This document shows, in pieces, positions 8,869-15,880 of a DNA stretch of 28,934 bases. The notes under the pieces were generated by a model that did not search any database, was not told the DNA's origin, and worked only from the letters and a program-made list of their open reading frames with translations. The position numbers and the translations under genes are program-made. Source of the stretch: FEN-1219 sp035644475 (GTDB lineage Bacteria > Pseudomonadota > Gammaproteobacteria > Steroidobacterales > Rariloculaceae); assembly GCA_035644475.1 (NCBI GenBank), contig DASQOL010000177.1, positions 1 to 28,934 of the forward strand, read 5' to 3'. Each line of letters opens with the position of its first letter. Position 1 is the stretch's first letter.

Positions 8869-9873
8869 TCAGTACGGCTCGCTTCGGTGGCGATACAGCC
8901 GGAGCTCGCCGTCCTCCTCGATGACCGTGAGCGGCAACACCGCCGCGAACGCGGCGACGACCGCTTTGCCGTCGCCGACGACGAAGTTGCCGCTCACCGG
9001 CAAGTCGGCCAGCGACTGGTCGGCGATTCTTACGGTGGTCGCCGAATAGCGATTCACTTCCGCCACGGCGTCGTGCAGACGCGTGCCGCGGAACATGAGC
9101 CGTCCGAGCGTCCAGCCGGTGGCCGCGCGCGGGTCGACGGTGCGCCGCACCCACGACGCTTCGGGTGAAGCCATGCTCAGCTCGTCGCCGGGCACGAGAC
9201 GGCGCGACGCGCCGCGATCGTCGCTCACGGTCACGATGCCCTCGGCAAGCGTAACGACGACGGCCTCGCCTGTGTGCTGCACCTGAAAGCGCGTGCCCAC
9301 GGCGGTCACGCGGCCGCTGCCCGCGGCAACGGTAAACGGCCGTTCGGTGTCGTGCGCCACGTCGAACACCGCCCGCCCGTGTTGAAGCCACACCTGACGC
9401 TGGCGCGGGCTGAAGCGCACCTCGAGCTCGGTCTGAACGTCCAGGTGGACGACGGTGCCGTCATCGAGCGTGAGCATTCGCGTCTCGCCGCCGGTGACGA
9501 ACGCCGCCGCGTTGGGTGGGGCGGTCGGCTCCGATGCGCCGCGCAGGAGGCTCGCGGCCCCGAACGCAGCGACGATGCTCGCAGCCAGTGCGGCCGCGAT
9601 TCCGGCCGCGCGGCGCCGGCCGAGCACCGGCGCGGCGGGGGCCGCCGCGAGCGCGGCGTCAGCCATCGCGCGGAGCCGGGGGTCGCTCGTGGCGAGCCGC
9701 GTGACGCGGGCGGCAAAGTCGCGGGCGGCCGCATAGGCGGCCGGATGCGAAGGATCCTGGTCACACCACCGCGCGAACTCCTCGCGGTCCGCGGCCGTGC
9801 AATCGAGCGCCTGCAGCCGCGCATACCAGCGGGCCGCGGCGGCAATCGTGCGGTCTGTGAAACTAGCGTTCAT
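8869..9873 (-). CDS. FecR-family anti-sigma/transmembrane regulator
   Basis: An inner-membrane protein that relays receptor occupancy to the ECF sigma factor. The N-terminal cytoplasmic part (about 5-60) matches the DUF4880-type sigma-binding region, with ARWYARL and a tryptophan/aspartate-rich helix. A single membrane segment lies at about 88-110. The periplasmic FecR domain follows, with RMLTLDDGTVVHLD and the typical GRAVFDVAHDTERPF stretch, then a C-terminal part that would meet the receptor STN domain. The ATG at 9873 follows the sigma stop by 6 bp, and its Shine-Dalgarno GAGG is formed with that stop codon, suggesting translational coupling. At 334 residues it is of usual family length. 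Confidence 0.93.
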   Translation of the reverse strand: MNASFTDRTIAAAARWYARLQALDCTAADREEFARWCDQDPSHPAAYAAARDFAARVTRLATSDPRLRAMADAALAAAPAAPVLGRRRAAGIAAALAASIVAAFGAASLLRGASEPTAPPNAAAFVTGGETRMLTLDDGTVVHLDVQTELEVRFSPRQRQVWLQHGRAVFDVAHDTERPFTVAAGSGRVTAVGTRFQVQHTGEAVVVTLAEGIVTVSDDRGASRRLVPGDELSMASPEASWVRRTVDPRAATGWTLGRLMFRGTRLHDAVAEVNRYSATTVRIADQSLADLPVSGNFVVGDGKAVVAAFAAVLPLTVIEEDGELRLYRHRSEPY

Positions 9874-9879
9874 CCAACC

Positions 9880-10455
9880 TCAAGACGTAATTCCGTCGCA
9901 CCCCCCTACCTTCTTCAGGCACGCGGCGACCGCGCGGCTGATCTGCTTCTCGACCATCTTGACGGAGATCCCGCAGTGGCGGGCTATCTCGGAATAGGTC
10001 ATGCCATGGGCCCGGCTCAGCAGGAACACCTGTTTGCACTTCGGCGGCAGGGCTTCGATCACCTCGAGCAGCAGATCCAAGCTCTGGCCGGCCAGCACCG
10101 ACCGCTCGGCCGAGGGTTGCTCCGAAACGAGCTGGTACTCGTCGATGTCGTGGTGATCGCTCGCGCGGCGCGACTGCGCGGCGCGGCCGTGGTCGTTGGC
10201 GACGTTGAGCGCGATGCGGAACAGCATCGCGGACGACGACTTTATTTCGCGCGAGCCCTCGTACTTCATCATCCGGATGTAGGCTTCCTGCGCGACGTCG
10301 TCCGCGTCGTCGGCGATGCTCAAACGGCGGCGCAAGAACTTGATCAGCGAGTCGTGATGACGACGAATGACCTCCTGGATGCAGATCTCTTCATGAGCTG
10401 CGTCCGAAAGCATTCGAGGGTCGTCGACTAGTGCGTGTTGTAGTGTTGCGTTCAT
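9880..10455 (-). CDS. ECF sigma factor, FecI-like
   Basis: A 191-residue sigma-70 factor of the extracytoplasmic-function class. Region 2 is visible at about 30-95 (DDADDVAQEAYIRM). Region 4 is at about 135-180, with LPPKCKQVFLL followed by the helix-turn-helix GMTYSEIARHCGISVKMVEK. Together with the adjacent FecR and STN receptor it forms a cell-surface signalling set in which ligand binding would release the sigma factor to transcribe the receptor genes. The ATG at 10455 lacks a clear ribosome site; an in-frame ATG at 10413 is possible but would remove only 14 residues before region 2. The gene lies alone at the head of the cassette, after a 304-bp gap. Confidence 0.93.
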   Translation of the reverse strand: MNATLQHALVDDPRMLSDAAHEEICIQEVIRRHHDSLIKFLRRRLSIADDADDVAQEAYIRMMKYEGSREIKSSSAMLFRIALNVANDHGRAAQSRRASDHHDIDEYQLVSEQPSAERSVLAGQSLDLLLEVIEALPPKCKQVFLLSRAHGMTYSEIARHCGISVKMVEKQISRAVAACLKKVGGCDGITS

Positions 10456-10759
10456 TGGCGCACGGCTTCGGCGTACGGAGTCCCTTCTGCAAGCTCTGTG
10501 CCGACTCGACCAAAGTGCCGCGCGCGCGACTCGAGCTCGCCGCTATCACCGTGAAAGGATTGGGATTCGGGTCGACGTGCTCGATCGCGTTGCGCCTCGG
10601 ACGCAGATGTCCGCGCCTAGGATTTTGCTCAAGCGCGGTGCCCGGGGGCGGATCGCTGACCTAATGTTGTGCGCGGATGAATTTTCCGCACGTGACGGTT
10701 CGAAGACATTTCACGTGCGCGGGACTGGCCGAACCAGCGGCCGGCGTTCGCGGACGCCG
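10456..10759. other. 304-bp intergenic gap upstream of the sigma gene
   Basis: No coding sequence with credible composition was found on either strand. It must hold the promoter of the sigma gene (minus strand) and the 3' end of the amidohydrolase transcript. No convincing -35/-10 pair was recognised. Its one clear structure is the inverted repeat at 10687-10719, listed separately. Confidence 0.5.
10687..10719. repeat. Inverted repeat with CACGTG cores
   Basis: CGCACGTGA at 10687-10695 and its exact inverse complement TCACGTGCG at 10711-10719 are separated by 15 bp. Each arm contains the palindrome CACGTG. It starts 41 bp beyond the stop of the amidohydrolase gene. On the minus strand no T run follows, so it does not fit an intrinsic terminator. 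A two-site operator is possible. Confidence 0.45.
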
Positions 10760-12415
10760 TCACTCCGGAAGTCGGTCGAACGGGGCGCGCGCGTGCACGA
10801 CGCGGCCGCCGACCATCGTCAACAGCGAGCTCGTGTGCTTGATCTCCTCGTCGCCGATCGCGAGCAACGGCTTGTCGAGCACGACGAGGTCCGCGAGCTT
10901 GCCGGGCTCGATCGAGCCCAGGTCGTCTTCCTCGAAGTTGAACCAGGCATTCGCGGCGGTGTAGAGCCTGAGCGCGTCTTTGCGCCCGATCTGCTCGCCC
11001 GGAATGATGACCTCGCCGCTCGCGTCCTTGCCCGTGACCATGTAGTAGATCGACAGCCACGGATTCAGCGCGCCGACCACGCCCGAGTCCGTGCCCGCCC
11101 CCATCCTGACGCCGCTCGTAAGCAGCGTGCGAAACGGCGGGCCGGCCTTCCACGCAGAGTACTGGTTGCGGATGTAGTCGTGATCCTGCACTCGCACCGC
11201 GACGCCGATGGCTTTGAGCCGCACGATCTGCGGCGGGGTGATCTCGAACACGTGCTCGAGCGTCCAGCGCAGCGGGGCGAGCGGGGTCTTCGCGGCCACC
11301 TGCTCCATGATCCCAAGGTAGCGCTCGATCTCCGCTTCGCGGATCGTGTGCTGCGACAGGGGCCAGCCCGCAGCCGCGATTCGTTGGTAGACGTCCAGCA
11401 CCTCTTGGTCCGTGGCGCTTGCCGCGATGACCTGCTCACCGAAGCGCACGGCCTTGTACATGTCGTCGCCTAAGCCGCGGGTCGCGTTCGCGAGGCGGGC
11501 GGTGGCCGAGCGAATGTCGTTCTGATCGCGGATGTCGCGGTGGTCGTATTGGATGCGCAGGCGCATCGGCAGCTTGCCGGAGCGCCAGAGCGACTCCGCG
11601 ATCGCAAGAGTCGGCCGCTCCTCGGGCGTGAGATGCGCGCCGAGAAAGTCGCAGCACGCGTGGTCGACGACGGTGGTGAGCCCGAGCGACATCGCGTAGG
11701 CCAGGTAGTCCGCGAACCGGCGCCGCATTCGCGCTTCGTTAGTCGAGCGCAGGATGAGCGTGAGCCCCGCACCGTCCGGCGCGACGTCGCCGGCATCGGA
11801 CGTGGGGATGTTGGCGGCCGCGAGCGCGCGCCGGCCGGCGTCGTTCACGATGCCGCGCGTCGAGTAGCCCACCTGCAGGTAGACGGGATGCTCGGGAACC
11901 GCCTTGCCGAGCTCCTCGCGAGTGGGTAGGCGTCGTTCCGCGAATTGGTTCGGCGTGAACCCGCCGATCGCGGCGAGCCACTCGCCGGGCTCTGCTTTCT
12001 TCGCGGCAGTTGCGAGCGCGACTTCAAGCTCGGCGATCGAGCGCGCCGACTCGAGGCCCTCGATGAACGGGCCCGGCGCCTGCGCCGTGCGCACGAAATG
12101 CGTATGCCCGTCGATCAGCCCCGGGATCGCGGTTCGACCGCCGAGGTCGACGATGCGCAGGCACGGCTCCTTGCGGTCGACCGCTTCGCCGACGGTGACG
12201 AACCGGTGGCCGCGGATGCGGACCGTGCTCACCGTGCGGTCGGCGGCGTCTACCGTGAGGATGGTGCCGTTGGTGAGCACCCAGTCGCGGCCGCCGGGAC
12301 AGGAGTCGGCGGCGTGGCCCGCGATCGGCAGACCAACGCCAAGGAACGCGACGCACGCGGCCAGCGCGCGCCACGAGCTTCTGTGCGTCAGCTCCAACGT
12401 CTCCCCAGGATCCAT
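10760..12415 (-). CDS. Exported metal-dependent amidohydrolase (YtcJ-like, amidohydrolase family 3)
   Basis: A 551-residue hydrolase of the amidohydrolase superfamily. An N-terminal hydrophobic segment (about 17-35, ending GHAA) suggests export. The domain starts with WVLTNGTILTVDA and reaches the metal site HTH at residues 104-106 (GLIDGHTHF). Further candidate ligands are His356 (SQHT), His388 (LEHVF) and Asp443 (GTDSG). The C-terminal part has the usual SIEPGKLADLVVLD. The ATG at 12415 is chosen because the signal peptide starts there; the frame is open further upstream but encodes only arginine-rich sequence antisense-shifted to the next gene. It overlaps the end of the oxygenase gene by 28 bp, suggesting coupling. 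The substrate cannot be told from sequence. DACC-rich loop residues near 251-256 are unusual for the family. Confidence 0.9.
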   Translation of the reverse strand: MDPGETLELTHRSSWRALAACVAFLGVGLPIAGHAADSCPGGRDWVLTNGTILTVDAADRTVSTVRIRGHRFVTVGEAVDRKEPCLRIVDLGGRTAIPGLIDGHTHFVRTAQAPGPFIEGLESARSIAELEVALATAAKKAEPGEWLAAIGGFTPNQFAERRLPTREELGKAVPEHPVYLQVGYSTRGIVNDAGRRALAAANIPTSDAGDVAPDGAGLTLILRSTNEARMRRRFADYLAYAMSLGLTTVVDHACCDFLGAHLTPEERPTLAIAESLWRSGKLPMRLRIQYDHRDIRDQNDIRSATARLANATRGLGDDMYKAVRFGEQVIAASATDQEVLDVYQRIAAAGWPLSQHTIREAEIERYLGIMEQVAAKTPLAPLRWTLEHVFEITPPQIVRLKAIGVAVRVQDHDYIRNQYSAWKAGPPFRTLLTSGVRMGAGTDSGVVGALNPWLSIYYMVTGKDASGEVIIPGEQIGRKDALRLYTAANAWFNFEEDDLGSIEPGKLADLVVLDKPLLAIGDEEIKHTSSLLTMVGGRVVHARAPFDRLPE

Positions 12416-12996
12416 GAGACCAGGCTCCAGCGCACGCCGCGGGTCACCGGTGTCACGCGATGCAGCATGAAGCTCGGGAACACGATGAAGGTGCCCCTGC
12501 TTCTGTCCATCTTGTGCGGCTCCGTGCCGTACAGAAGCTCGAGATCCCCTCCTTCGTAGTCCTCGGGGTTGGAGAGCTGGATCGAGATCGACAGCTTCCG
12601 CAGCGGCCTCACCCCTGCGAAATCGGTGTGCCAATCGTAGAAGCCGCGGTTGGCACTGTCGTAACGCGCGAGCTGAACGTTCGCCTCCACCCCGGCGACG
12701 GCGACGCAAAAGAAGAGCCGATTGCACTCCTGCGCGGCGGCCCACAGCCGGTCATAGAGCCAGCCGTACTTCTGTTCCGCACCTAGAAACACCACTCGAG
12801 AACGTCTGATGGTGGCATTGGTGCCGCCCAGGCCGAGCATGCCCTCGGTGAGCAACGGGGCGTGCTCTGCGATCAACCGATCGATGTCCTGCCCGCTCAG
12901 AAAGTTCTGCGCGGTCGCGAACGGCTGGAAGAGAGGCAGCTCCTGTTCTTTTTCAGTCGCCATGGGCGCAAAAGCGTACCGGAGGGCGCGGCTCAT
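12388..12996 (-). CDS. PKHD-type Fe(II)/2-oxoglutarate oxygenase
   Basis: A 202-residue dioxygenase resembling the prolyl-4-hydroxylase-like PKHD/YbiX group. The iron triad is His123-x-Asp125 (YDWHTDFAG) and His179 (FMLHRVTPV); Arg189 (GVRWSLVSW) would bind 2-oxoglutarate. The intervening LSISIQLSNPEDYEGG segment is typical of the group. There is no signal peptide, so it should act in the cytoplasm. The ATG at 12996 is taken; the ATG at 12963 would give a protein beginning MATEKEQE, and neither has a clear ribosome site. Its 3' end overlaps the amidohydrolase start. Members are often found near TonB-dependent receptors, as here, but their substrates are mostly unknown. Confidence 0.9.
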   Translation of the reverse strand: MSRALRYAFAPMATEKEQELPLFQPFATAQNFLSGQDIDRLIAEHAPLLTEGMLGLGGTNATIRRSRVVFLGAEQKYGWLYDRLWAAAQECNRLFFCVAVAGVEANVQLARYDSANRGFYDWHTDFAGVRPLRKLSISIQLSNPEDYEGGDLELLYGTEPHKMDRSRGTFIVFPSFMLHRVTPVTRGVRWSLVSWILGRRWS

Positions 12997-13109
12997 GGCA
13001 CGCGCGTTTGGTGGAGTGGTACCCGCGCGCGGACGCGCGGCGCGCTAAACGGCGCTGGCTCGGTCGTTCCCTACCGCCATTACTTCGGTGCTAATCGTCG
13101 CGCCCGGCG

Positions 13110-13556
13110 TCAGCTTCCGCTGCGGCGCAGAACGAGCGGCGCTTCCTGGTCGCCTCCGAAACCTTTGCCCTGCCACTGGCCGTCGAGCTTCGAGCCATCC
13201 GCGCTCAACTTCCCTTCCCAGGACGCCTTCGTGGCCGGCACCGTGAAACGGATGGTGTCGCCATCGACCGCAATCTCGAGCGGCGTGGCTTCCTTTGGGA
13301 AGGTGCTGAGCCATGTCCCGCTGAGGGTGCCGTCGCCGGCGGCGGTAATGGTGACGGTCACGGGCACCTTCGTAGCGCCGCGCGTCGATCCCAGCTCGTG
13401 GCTCCGCGTTTTTCCCGGTCCGCCGGCCGCTTTCGGTACGTACGTTCCCTGCCATTGGCCCGCGAGCGCGGGCGCGCTTTGCTGCGCAGCGACGATCCCG
13501 ATCGCCAATAGCGTGGCGATTGCGAGAAAAAAGCCCGAAAACCTGCTTGGACGCAT
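13110..13556 (-). CDS. Small secreted beta-rich protein (paralogue A)
   Basis: A 148-residue protein with a signal peptide (about 1-24). Its mature part alternates short hydrophobic strands: LAGQWQGTY, VPVTVTIT, DGTLSGTW, PLEIAVDGDTIRFTVP, SWEGKLSADGSKLDGQW and PLVLRR. This pattern resembles the beta domain seen in front of some exported alpha/beta hydrolases, where GxWxG and FEGKLxxDGxxLxGxW recur; here it stands alone. The ATG at 13556 has a strong ribosome site, GGGGAGGATC. The next gene upstream is a clear paralogue. No function is known; binding of a small hydrophobic ligand or a structural role is only a guess. Confidence 0.85.
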   Translation of the reverse strand: MRPSRFSGFFLAIATLLAIGIVAAQQSAPALAGQWQGTYVPKAAGGPGKTRSHELGSTRGATKVPVTVTITAAGDGTLSGTWLSTFPKEATPLEIAVDGDTIRFTVPATKASWEGKLSADGSKLDGQWQGKGFGGDQEAPLVLRRSGS

Positions 13557-13600
13557 ATCTGATCCTCCCCCCGGCGTTTGCCGCGTTCATCTTAGGGCGC

Positions 13601-13620
13601 CTTACGGCCCGAACCGTAAG
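13601..13620. repeat. 7-bp inverted repeat between the paralogous genes
   Basis: CTTACGG and CCGTAAG flank a 6-nt loop in the 128-bp gap between the two beta-rich protein genes. No T run follows on the minus strand, so it is at best a weak hairpin or regulator site. Confidence 0.3.
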
Positions 13621-13684
13621 CGTAGCGGATTTGCGCTGGGCTGTTCCAACCGTACGAGCCGGTGCGGCCGGCGCCGCCGCCTCG

Positions 13685-14158
13685 CTATCGGCGAATGACG
13701 ACCCCCGGGTTGCTCTCCGTGATACCCACCCCCCTGTCGTCGGCCTCACCTACGCGGCGCAGAACGAGCGGGGTTGTCCGGCCGCCCTGGCGCCACTCGC
13801 CGTCGAGCGTCACCCCGTCCGCGCCCAACTTCCCCTCGAACGACCCCTTCCACTTCGGCGCGCTGATGCGGATGGTCTCGCGGTCGATCGCGATCTCGCC
13901 GACGGCGGCGCCCTTTTGGCCCTTGCCTGCCCACAGCCCGGAATACGTTCCGTCGGTCGCGGGCGCGATGCTGACGATCATCGCCAGCGGGGCGGGGGGC
14001 TGCCGAGACAGCTCGCGGCTCCGGCTTCCTCCGTCCTTCGGGGGAAGCGCTCCCTCCCAAACACCCGCGAGCGTCGCGGCGCTCTGCGCATCGGCGACGA
14101 TGCTCACGGATAGCATCGCGAGCGCGGTAAAGAAGAGCGATAACGTTCTGAGACGCAT
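13685..14158 (-). CDS. Small secreted beta-rich protein (paralogue B)
   Basis: A 157-residue secreted protein with a signal peptide ending near residue 24 (ADAQ). It shares with its downstream neighbour the opening LAG-W-G, the DGTYSG segment, EIAIDRETIRIS, SFEGKLGADGVTLDGEW and the closing TTPLVLRR. The C-terminus is extended by about 20 residues beyond that motif. The ATG at 14158 follows GAGGAGGATC, nearly the same ribosome site as its paralogue, so the duplication included the 5' untranslated region. It lies 43 bp after the TPR gene and may be the tail of the Ton operon. No function is recognised. Confidence 0.85.
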   Translation of the reverse strand: MRLRTLSLFFTALAMLSVSIVADAQSAATLAGVWEGALPPKDGGSRSRELSRQPPAPLAMIVSIAPATDGTYSGLWAGKGQKGAAVGEIAIDRETIRISAPKWKGSFEGKLGADGVTLDGEWRQGGRTTPLVLRRVGEADDRGVGITESNPGVVIRR

Positions 14159-14201
14159 GTCGGATCCTCCTCATGGCGGCGTATGCCGCGGTCCAAAACA
14201 A

Positions 14202-15851
14202 TCAGCGCTGCGTGCGCAACAGCGCGAGCTGCTCCAGCACGTCGACGTTGCGCCGCAAGTCCCCGCGCGCGGGGTTGGCACCGGCGGCGCCGTGCAACAG
14301 CGTGAGAGCGCCGTCGAAATCTTCTTGGTCGATCGCGAGCCCGGCGCGCGCGATCAGCGCGTTCTCGCGAACCGGGGTGTAGGCGCTCGCACGTTGGAAC
14401 ATCAGGTCCGCGTGCCCGTAGTCGCGATCCCCGCGATACAGCTCTCCGGACGCCATCAACGCCTCGGCGTTCGACGGATCGAGCGCCAACGCTTCCTGCA
14501 GTGCGGCGCTCCCCGCCCGACGATCGCCGTCGTGCAAGGCGAGGCTCGCACGTCGCACGAGCAGGCGACTTTGCTCGACTCCGCCGAGCGCCGCGCGGTC
14601 GACGGAGGCCGAGAGCTCCCGGAAGCGCTCCCACTCGTTCGCGTCCGCAAGCCAGCCGAGCGCCTGATCCACGAGCCGAAACTCGAGCCCCCGCGCGACC
14701 GGGCCTCGGAGCAAGTCCGCCGCCCGGGCGACGTTGCCGGTCTCCAGGTGCAACGCGACCAACGTTCGGCGGTTCGCCACCGAGTCGTCGCCGAGCCTGA
14801 GCGCTGTCTCCAGGCTCGCGAGCGCCGCGGCCCGGTCGTCGGCCGACAGCGCGATCTGCGCGCGGTACAGCCAGAGATTGCGATCGTTCGGCTCGGCTCG
14901 CAGCAGCTGCTCGACGAGCGCGTTCGCCTTGGCGTGCTCGTGGGTCTCGGTCAGCGCATCGAGCAGGCCTCGCTGCGCATTGCGATCGTCGGGCGCGAGC
15001 ACGAGCACGCGTTGGAACGCGCTCGCCGCGCCCCAGTAGTGGCGCAGCTTCTGCTCGGCGTAGCCGAGCGCGGTGTGGACGTGCACGGTGTTGCGGCCGA
15101 GCTCCACGGCGCGCCCAAGGTGCTCGCGCGCATCGGCGTAGCGCTCGGTTCGCAGGTACAGCATGCCGAGCGACTCATGCGCGCGCACATGGTTGGGCAT
15201 ACCCCAAAGCGCGAGCTCGAACGCGGCTTCCGCGGGCAGGTATTGCTGCAACGAAAAATAGCTGTGGCCGATCAAGTACAGCATGCTCGCGCTGATCGTG
15301 CGCGGCACGGCCGGCCCGGCGACGGGCCTACCGGGCACAGCCGATGGCCGCATGGTGCGCGGGGTGGGGCTATTGGGGTCCTCCATCGGCCGTGGTCCGG
15401 CTCGCGCACGTGCTCGGGCTTGCTGAGGAGACGGCGGCGGCGGCGTCAGCCGTCGAGCTCCGTCCGCGGGCGTGCGCAGTTGAAGAAAGCGATCGGTGTC
15501 GCCGGCCTCGAGCAGTGCGAGCTCGGCGCCGTAGCTCGTCCTGAGGCGATCGAGCACGGCTCCATAGTTGCCGCTGTCGACGAACGGCAAGATGTCGAGA
15601 AGCACCTGTTCTTCTTCCGGAGTGGGGATGCCCTCGGGCTGCACCTGCTGCGGGACGCTGAACGCGATTGCGTCTCGGGAGGCCGCATGAGCGTCGACGC
15701 AAACCAGCAAGCTGATCGACGAATTCCGGCAGATCAGCGGCGGCATCACCCATTTGGGCTCCGGCGGCGTGATCTCGAGCTCGAGGTCGGCAGCTTGCGC
15801 AGCCTGCGCGAGCATCGCGAGCGAGAGACACAGCTGCAGCCACCGTTTCAT
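14202..15851 (-). CDS. Periplasmic TPR protein of the Ton operon (copy 2)
   Basis: A 549-residue exported protein (signal peptide about 1-21) with tetratricopeptide repeats over about 187-545, such as HVRAHESLGMLYLRTERYAD and the WGAASAFQ, NAEALMASGELY units. Residues 128-186 are rich in proline, arginine and alanine and probably disordered, an insertion its upstream paralogue lacks. The two TPR proteins align throughout their repeat regions, with shared phrases like LETALRLGDDSVANR and LHDGDR. TPR proteins end TonB2-type operons in Vibrio and Shewanella, where they support Ton function. The ATG at 15851 lies 29 bp after the previous stop. How the two copies divide the work is unknown. Confidence 0.88.
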   Translation of the reverse strand: MKRWLQLCLSLAMLAQAAQAADLELEITPPEPKWVMPPLICRNSSISLLVCVDAHAASRDAIAFSVPQQVQPEGIPTPEEEQVLLDILPFVDSGNYGAVLDRLRTSYGAELALLEAGDTDRFLQLRTPADGARRLTPPPPSPQQARARARAGPRPMEDPNSPTPRTMRPSAVPGRPVAGPAVPRTISASMLYLIGHSYFSLQQYLPAEAAFELALWGMPNHVRAHESLGMLYLRTERYADAREHLGRAVELGRNTVHVHTALGYAEQKLRHYWGAASAFQRVLVLAPDDRNAQRGLLDALTETHEHAKANALVEQLLRAEPNDRNLWLYRAQIALSADDRAAALASLETALRLGDDSVANRRTLVALHLETGNVARAADLLRGPVARGLEFRLVDQALGWLADANEWERFRELSASVDRAALGGVEQSRLLVRRASLALHDGDRRAGSAALQEALALDPSNAEALMASGELYRGDRDYGHADLMFQRASAYTPVRENALIARAGLAIDQEDFDGALTLLHGAAGANPARGDLRRNVDVLEQLALLRTQR

Positions 15852-15880
15852 TCGCGTTTTCCTTCGGGGCCGGTCCTGCG

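Noticed and set aside
6629..9049. 806-codon open frame on the plus strand
   Set aside because: It lies antisense to the STN receptor and its translation is an Arg/His/Val/Glu-rich string without domains, as expected opposite a high-GC gene.
10456..10759. Possible tRNA or small RNA gene in the long gap
   Set aside because: No cloverleaf or terminator-capped hairpin was recognised.
12416..12745. N-terminal extension of the amidohydrolase frame
   Set aside because: Arg-rich sequence overlapping the conserved part of the oxygenase gene; the signal peptide begins at the ATG at 12415.
13023..13040. GC hairpin CCGCGCG/CGCGCGG behind a beta-rich protein gene
   Set aside because: All-GC alternating sequence forms such pairs by chance here, and no T run follows on the minus strand.
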